Assembly: GCA_029057255.1 (NCBI GenBank)
Contig: JAICZO010000132.1
Span: 1 to 11,272 of the forward strand
Length of the DNA: 11,272 bases
Reading direction: 5' to 3'
Source: Muribaculaceae bacterium
Lineage (GTDB): Bacteria > Bacteroidota > Bacteroidia > Bacteroidales > Muribaculaceae
A model generated the notes under the pieces. That model did no database searches, was not told the origin of the DNA, and saw only the letters and a list, made by a program, of their open reading frames with translations. The translations under genes and the position numbers were made by a program. Of this stretch, positions 8,565 through 11,272 are shown in pieces. Numbering within the stretch: the stretch's first letter is position 1; the number at the start of each line of letters is the position of its first letter.

Positions 8565-9047
8565 TCAGAGGCGGGCGTCGATGATGCTCTCGAACTTATA
8601 GGCCGGCAGCAGGTCGTCAGTGCCAACATATACCTCACGGCCGCCGTCAGCATCGAGCAGCACCACGGCAGGTATAGAGCTGCCTACTTTATAGGCCTCG
8701 AAGAGGTCGCCGAACTTGTCGACGTCAATCGAGATGAAAGTCACCTTACCGGCATACTTGGCGGCAAGCGACTCGAGCACAGGAGAGAGCCGGCGGCAGG
8801 GGCCACACCAGACAGCATTGAAATCGAGGACAGTGAGCTGCTCCACCTTCACACCTGGAGCCACCAGCGAGGCATCGCTCAGCTCGATGACCTTGCCGTC
8901 GGTAGCAACGGGGGCTAAAACAACATCGGGGCGGGTCACACTGACAGTCTCGACCGCATTGGCCTCCTCAGCCTCCTGAGTGCTCTTTGTCGAGCACGAC
9001 GCAAGAGCCGCGGCACATGCCGCAAACATTATAAGATACTTGTTCAT
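8565..9047 (-). CDS. Thioredoxin-fold lipoprotein (thiol-disulfide oxidoreductase)
   Basis: 160 residues from the ATG at 9047. The signal peptide is MNKYLIMFAACAAALASC, with lipobox LASC and the lipidated Cys at 18, followed by a Ser/Thr/Glu-rich linker (about 19-45). The thioredoxin fold has the active site WCGPC (redox Cys 81 and 84), the strand VTFISIDVDKFG, and the cis-proline segment SIPAVVLLD. The cysteines and location suggest a periplasmic, membrane-anchored thiol-disulfide reductase or folding factor; the partner cannot be told from sequence. I preferred 9047 to the in-frame ATG at 9068 because the earlier start would place extra residues before a complete signal peptide, and that segment lies in a small palindrome close to the mdh terminator. 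It is followed after 5 bases by the helicase gene. No clear TAnnTTTG promoter is visible upstream, so expression may depend partly on read-through from mdh or on a weak promoter (TACTTTCC just before the start). Confidence 0.9.
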   Translation of the reverse strand: MNKYLIMFAACAAALASCSTKSTQEAEEANAVETVSVTRPDVVLAPVATDGKVIELSDASLVAPGVKVEQLTVLDFNAVWCGPCRRLSPVLESLAAKYAGKVTFISIDVDKFGDLFEAYKVGSSIPAVVLLDADGGREVYVGTDDLLPAYKFESIIDARL

Positions 9048-9079
9048 GATGGAAAGTATGGTTACCATTACATTAAAAT

Positions 9080-9108
9080 CGACCGCCGGACACGTCGTCC
9101 GGCGGTCG
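9080..9108 (-). terminator. Rho-independent terminator of mdh
   Basis: A perfect 12-pair GC-rich stem (CGACCGCCGGAC, 9080-9091, with its complement at 9097-9108) closes a 5-base loop. On the minus strand it is followed by ATTTTAATG. A smaller 5-pair hairpin (ACACT/AGTGT, 9117-9131) sits between it and the mdh stop codon. The strong stem with a short T-run fits the end of the mdh transcript, 24 bases past its stop codon. Confidence 0.8.
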
Positions 9109-9132
9109 TAAATATAACACTTGGACAGTGTA

Positions 9133-10059
9133 TTAGTTTAAAGCGGCGTTAGTCTTGCGGACAGCAGCGGCGCTTGCAGCGAAGAGAGCCTTCTCTTCTT
9201 CGTTGAGGTCGAACTCAACAACCTTCTCGATACCGTTGCGACCGAGGATACAGGGAACACCGATGCAGAGATCCTTCTCGCCGTACTCACCGTCGAGCAG
9301 AGCCGAGCAAGAGATGAGACGCTTCTGGTCGCCGAGGACAGCAGCCACAACCTGAGCAGCAGCAGCACCGGGAGCATACCATGCCGAAGTGCCGAGGAGC
9401 TTGGTCAGAGTAGCACCGCCTACCATAGTGTCGGCAGCAACCTTGTCGAGCTCTTCAGCCGACATGAGGGTCGACACGGGGATACCGCGGTGAGCGGCGA
9501 AGCGCTTCAGAGGAATCATAGTAGTGTCGCCGTGGCCACCGATAACGATGCCTTCAACTTCATTGGCGTTGGCACCGAGAGCCTGGCTCAGGAAATACTT
9601 GAAGCGGGCGCTGTCGAGAGCACCGCCCATACCGATGATGCGGTTGCGGGGCAGCTTGGTCTCGCGGTGGATAAGATAAGTCATGGTATCCATAGGGTTG
9701 GACACACATACGATGATAGCGTTGGGCGAGTGAGCGAGAACATTCTCAGTCACCGAGCGGACGATGCCGGCGTTGACACCGATGAGCTCCTCACGGGTCA
9801 TGCCGGGCTTGCGGGGAATACCCGATGTGATGACAACCACATCAGAGCCTGCAGTGCGGGCATAGTCGTTGGTAACGCCCACAAGACGGCTGTTCAGACC
9901 GAGGATATTTGCAGTCTGCATGATATCCATTGCCTTGCCTTCAGAAACACCTTCCTTGATGTCGAGAAGAACTACTTCATCGGCGAGCTGGCTTGTAACC
10001 AGCACATTTGCACAGGTTGCGCCTACGTTGCCGGCGCCCACTACTGTTACTTTTGACAT
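9133..10059 (-). CDS. mdh: Malate dehydrogenase (NAD-dependent, LDH-like type)
   Basis: 308 residues, full length for the LDH-like malate dehydrogenases. It interconverts malate and oxaloacetate with NAD in the cytoplasm; in Bacteroidales this feeds the reductive branch to fumarate and succinate. Visible signatures: the Rossmann loop GAGNVG (8-13); Asp33 after the second strand, which favours NAD over NADP; the mobile loop with substrate arginines R83 and R89 (IPRKPGMTR), Arg at the first site favouring malate over lactate; SNPMD (120-124); the catalytic relay Asp149 and Arg152; and catalytic His176 in GGHGDT. The start is ATG with no Shine-Dalgarno sequence but an A/T-rich leader. It has its own promoter (10133-10165), a structured 5' leader and a strong terminator, so it is probably monocistronic and well expressed. 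It uses more T-ending and AAG codons than the neighbouring genes, as expected for an abundant enzyme. Confidence 0.96.
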   Translation of the reverse strand: MSKVTVVGAGNVGATCANVLVTSQLADEVVLLDIKEGVSEGKAMDIMQTANILGLNSRLVGVTNDYARTAGSDVVVITSGIPRKPGMTREELIGVNAGIVRSVTENVLAHSPNAIIVCVSNPMDTMTYLIHRETKLPRNRIIGMGGALDSARFKYFLSQALGANANEVEGIVIGGHGDTTMIPLKRFAAHRGIPVSTLMSAEELDKVAADTMVGGATLTKLLGTSAWYAPGAAAAQVVAAVLGDQKRLISCSALLDGEYGEKDLCIGVPCILGRNGIEKVVEFDLNEEEKALFAASAAAVRKTNAALN

Positions 10060-10100
10060 AGTATTGATATTTAATAAGTTGTTTGAAACGTTAGATTGGC

Positions 10101-10127
10101 GGCCACAACCCCTCCGGGTCGGTAGCC
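10101..10127 (-). promoter_or_regulatory. Stem-loop at the 5' end of the mdh leader
   Basis: On the minus strand GGCTAC (10127-10122) pairs with GTGGCC (10106-10101), with one G-U pair. After a small internal mismatch, ACCC (10119-10116) pairs with GGGT (10111-10108) around a 4-base loop GGAG. About 10 pairs in all. From the -7 box at 10133-10140 the transcript should begin near 10129, so this hairpin would cap the mRNA. The remaining leader (10060-10100) is A/T-rich and looks unstructured. A stabilising or regulatory role is inference. Confidence 0.45.
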
Positions 10128-10132
10128 ATCGG

Positions 10133-10165
10133 CAAAATTAGTGAAAAATTTCTTTAATCGGCAAA
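10133..10165 (-). promoter_or_regulatory. mdh promoter (Bacteroidota primary-sigma type)
   Basis: Minus strand: TTTG (10165-10162), a 21-base spacer, then TAATTTTG (10140-10133), a perfect match to the Bacteroidota -7 consensus TAnnTTTG with a proper -33 element. The predicted transcript start is about 10129, giving a leader of about 70 bases before the mdh ATG. Confidence 0.75.
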
Positions 10166-10190
10166 AACAGTTCACATATTTTTTTAAATA

Positions 10191-10222
10191 TTTGCAAAAA
10201 ACCGGGCAAAGACCTAATTTTG
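10191..10222 (+). promoter_or_regulatory. Promoter of the glycerophosphodiesterase gene
   Basis: TTTG (10191-10194), a 20-base spacer, then TAATTTTG (10215-10222): a perfect Bacteroidota -33/-7 pair. The region from 10171 to 10200 is very A/T-rich, which may help as an upstream element. The predicted start is near 10226, leaving a leader of only about 18 bases before the ATG at 10244. This argues against translation from the in-frame TTG at 10220, which lies inside the -7 box. Confidence 0.8.
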
Positions 10223-10243
10223 CCACACCAACACATTATCATC

Positions 10244-11020
10244 ATGAAACGCGCACTCACATTTATAGCCGCAGCAGCGACGGCAGCGGCACTACTCGCC
10301 TCCAACCCGGAGCTGGTCGGACACCGCGGCAGCGGATACGGCGTCGAAAACACCGCCGACTCATTCCGCAAAGGCATCGAACTCGGATACAGATACCTCG
10401 AGACCGACATCAAATTCACCAAAGACACAATACTCGTCTGCTCGCATGACGACACCACCGAGCGACTCGGAGGCAAGCTCGCACTCGCCGACGCCACACT
10501 CGAGCAACTACAAGCCGAAGAACTCCGCCAGAACAGAAACGGCATCGACTACACAGGCCGCATCTGCACATTCGACGAATACCTCGACATATGCCGCGAC
10601 GGTGGAGCCATACCCGTCATCGAACTCAAATACACAGCCGGCATAAACCGCAACGACACATCAAACATACCCCGCCTCATAGCAATACTCGACAGCAAAG
10701 GCATGCGCGACAAATGCGTCATACTCACCTCGCAGAAAAACTGCCTCGAGTACATCCGCAGCAACTACCCCGGCATGACACTCCAGTTCCTCACCGGAAA
10801 ATACTGGGCCAACCACTTCGACTGGTGCGTCGAGAACCGACTCGACGTCGACATACAGAAAGGACACTTCGACAAAGAAACCGTCGACAAATTCCACAAC
10901 GCCGGCCTGAAAGTAAACGTATGGACCGTCAACGACCCCGAAGAAGTCAAAGCATTCACCGAAATGGGATGCGACTTCATCACCACAGACCGGTACACAG
11001 AAAAGACCGCAAACAATTAA
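10244..11020 (+). CDS. Exported glycerophosphodiester phosphodiesterase (GDPD family)
   Basis: 258 residues from the ATG at 10244. Residues 1-20 (MKR, then an Ala-rich hydrophobic run to ALLAS) look like a signal peptide without a lipobox Cys, so the enzyme is probably periplasmic. The GDPD barrel signatures are in order: HRG (27-29, catalytic His27), ENT (35-37), ETD (53-55, metal-binding Glu53 and Asp55), SHDD (67-70, catalytic His68), VIELK (125-129, Glu127), VNVWTVND (224-231) and CDFITTD (243-249). The family cleaves glycerophosphodiesters from phospholipid breakdown to glycerol-3-phosphate and an alcohol; the exact substrate is not evident. It is compact, with no extra domain. It is transcribed divergently from mdh, with its own promoter and terminator, hence probably monocistronic. 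Codons end strongly in C or A (many ATA, ACA, CTC), unlike mdh. The start was chosen because it lies just after the predicted transcript start and begins a proper signal peptide. Confidence 0.92.
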   Translation: MKRALTFIAAAATAAALLASNPELVGHRGSGYGVENTADSFRKGIELGYRYLETDIKFTKDTILVCSHDDTTERLGGKLALADATLEQLQAEELRQNRNGIDYTGRICTFDEYLDICRDGGAIPVIELKYTAGINRNDTSNIPRLIAILDSKGMRDKCVILTSQKNCLEYIRSNYPGMTLQFLTGKYWANHFDWCVENRLDVDIQKGHFDKETVDKFHNAGLKVNVWTVNDPEEVKAFTEMGCDFITTDRYTEKTANN

Positions 11021-11028
11021 ATAACGTT

Positions 11029-11066
11029 AAAAACGCCCGATGTAATTGACACATCCGGGCGTTTTT
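11029..11066 (+). terminator. Rho-independent terminator after the GDPD gene
   Basis: AAAAACGCCCG (11029-11039) pairs perfectly with CGGGCGTTTTT (11056-11066), with a 16-base loop that can itself pair ATGT/ACAT. It is followed by CGTTATATTT. The A-run before and T-run after the GC core mean it could work in both directions. It begins 8 bases after the GDPD stop codon. Confidence 0.88.
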
Positions 11067-11077
11067 CGTTATATTTG
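11046..11077 (+). promoter_or_regulatory. ssrA: ssrA promoter
   Basis: TTG (11046-11048), a 21-base spacer, then TATATTTG (11070-11077), a perfect TAnnTTTG -7 box. The predicted start is near 11081, about 30 bases before the mature tmRNA end at 11112, leaving a short 5' leader to be removed by processing (RNase P in known tmRNAs). The -33 element and most of the spacer lie inside the loop and 3' arm of the preceding terminator. Confidence 0.7.
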
Positions 11078-11111
11078 CAGGCTGCTATTACAGATACACA
11101 GCACGACAAAC

Positions 11112-11272
11112 GGGGTTGACTGGTTTTGACAGCGTGTAGAAGTGGTGGGTAAGCGTGCGGAGCTTTGAAGTCTACGCTCCTTAATATCAGGCTTTAGCAA
11201 TTTTAAATGGCGAAAATAACTACGCTCTTGCTGCCTAATCGAAGCACAGTAGATTACGCTTAATCGCCGCAA
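11112..11272 (+). ncRNA. ssrA: tmRNA (transfer-messenger RNA), 5' part, cut by the window edge
   Basis: The RNA rescues stalled ribosomes and tags unfinished proteins for proteolysis, with SmpB. The 5' end GGGGTTGACTGGTTTTGACAG (from 11112) is the recognisable tRNA-like start (acceptor strand and D-loop region). The tag reading frame GENNYALAA plus TAA lies at 11209-11238. Between them short complementary blocks GTAGA (11136-11140)/TCTAC (11171-11175) and GGAGC (11159-11163)/GCTCC (11176-11180) interleave as an H-type pseudoknot, a candidate for PK1; an alternative pairing AGCGT (11152-11156)/ACGCT (11174-11178) competes. After the tag, GATTA/TAATC (11252-11265) forms a small hairpin. The remaining pseudoknots, T-arm and 3' acceptor strand are outside the window. 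The layout is the one-piece form; I see no sign of a permuted, two-piece tmRNA. Confidence 0.95.
11209..11238 (+). other. tmRNA proteolysis-tag reading frame
   Basis: GGC GAA AAT AAC TAC GCT CTT GCT GCC then TAA, giving GENNYALAA. The resume codon is taken as GGC (Gly), following the alanine carried by tmRNA itself. The ALAA end is the usual signal read by ClpXP-type proteases. The frame is set by the tag's match to the known pattern rather than by any start codon. Confidence 0.93.

Noticed and set aside
7216..8601. Plus-strand open frame (461 codons) opposite the helicase
   Set aside because: The opposite frame carries all helicase motifs in order; this one is low-complexity (His/Arg/Gln/Gly) and has no motif.
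9048..9068. Earlier ATG for the thioredoxin-like lipoprotein
   Set aside because: It would add 7 residues in front of a complete lipoprotein signal peptide; the ATG at 9047 gives the standard MNK start.
9490..10056. Plus-strand open frame (188 codons) opposite mdh
   Set aside because: Antisense to an unmistakable malate dehydrogenase, and it encodes no recognisable protein.
10220..10243. Earlier TTG start for the GDPD gene
   Set aside because: It overlaps the -7 promoter box and lies upstream of the predicted transcript start; the ATG at 10244 begins a normal signal peptide.
11069..11272. Minus-strand open frame of 67 codons at the right edge
   Set aside because: It lies opposite the ssrA promoter and the tmRNA, whose identity is fixed by its 5' end and tag.
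1..11272. Mobile element, phage, CRISPR, toxin-antitoxin or other novel multi-gene system
   Set aside because: All coding capacity is accounted for by five housekeeping or envelope genes plus one small exported enzyme and tmRNA. I saw no transposase, integrase, direct-repeat array, attachment-site duplication or unassigned gene.

Overview
The window looks like ordinary core chromosome from a GC-rich member of the Bacteroidota, most likely order Bacteroidales. The evidence is: a TamB gene followed by a lipoprotein TamA-like (TamL) gene; three good matches to the Bacteroidota promoter (TTG or TTTG, about 20 bases, then TAnnTTTG); no clear Shine-Dalgarno sequences; and a tmRNA tag reading GENNYALAA. 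Coding GC is high (roughly 60% in the lines I counted). That would fit Muribaculaceae or a similar GC-rich family, but this placement is a guess.

Layout, left to right. Positions 4-9047 are four minus-strand genes in two tight pairs. The downstream pair is tamB (2310-7151) followed by tamL (4-2313), overlapping as ATGA; they encode the inner-membrane/periplasmic and outer-membrane parts of a translocation and assembly module. The upstream pair is a thioredoxin-fold lipoprotein (8565-9047) and, 5 bases on, a DbpA-like DEAD-box RNA helicase (7237-8559). A hairpin region (7196-7236) separates the pairs. Malate dehydrogenase (mdh, 9133-10059, minus) precedes them and ends in a strong terminator hairpin (9080-9108).

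A 184-base AT-rich region (10060-10243) holds two back-to-back promoters whose -7 boxes are identical over 10 bases. One drives mdh leftward, with a predicted stem-loop at the very 5' end of its mRNA. The other drives an exported glycerophosphodiester phosphodiesterase (10244-11020, plus) rightward. That gene ends in a rho-independent terminator (11029-11066) whose sequence also contains the -33 element and part of the spacer of the ssrA promoter. The tmRNA gene (11112 onward) runs off the right edge, with its tag frame complete inside the window.

I saw no mobile element, CRISPR array, phage gene, tRNA, rRNA or defence system. I do not think the window contains an undescribed multi-gene system. 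The points worth a second look are regulatory compactness (nested terminator/promoter, 5'-terminal hairpin, competing hairpins), a TTG start on tamB, and a DEYD variant of helicase motif II.
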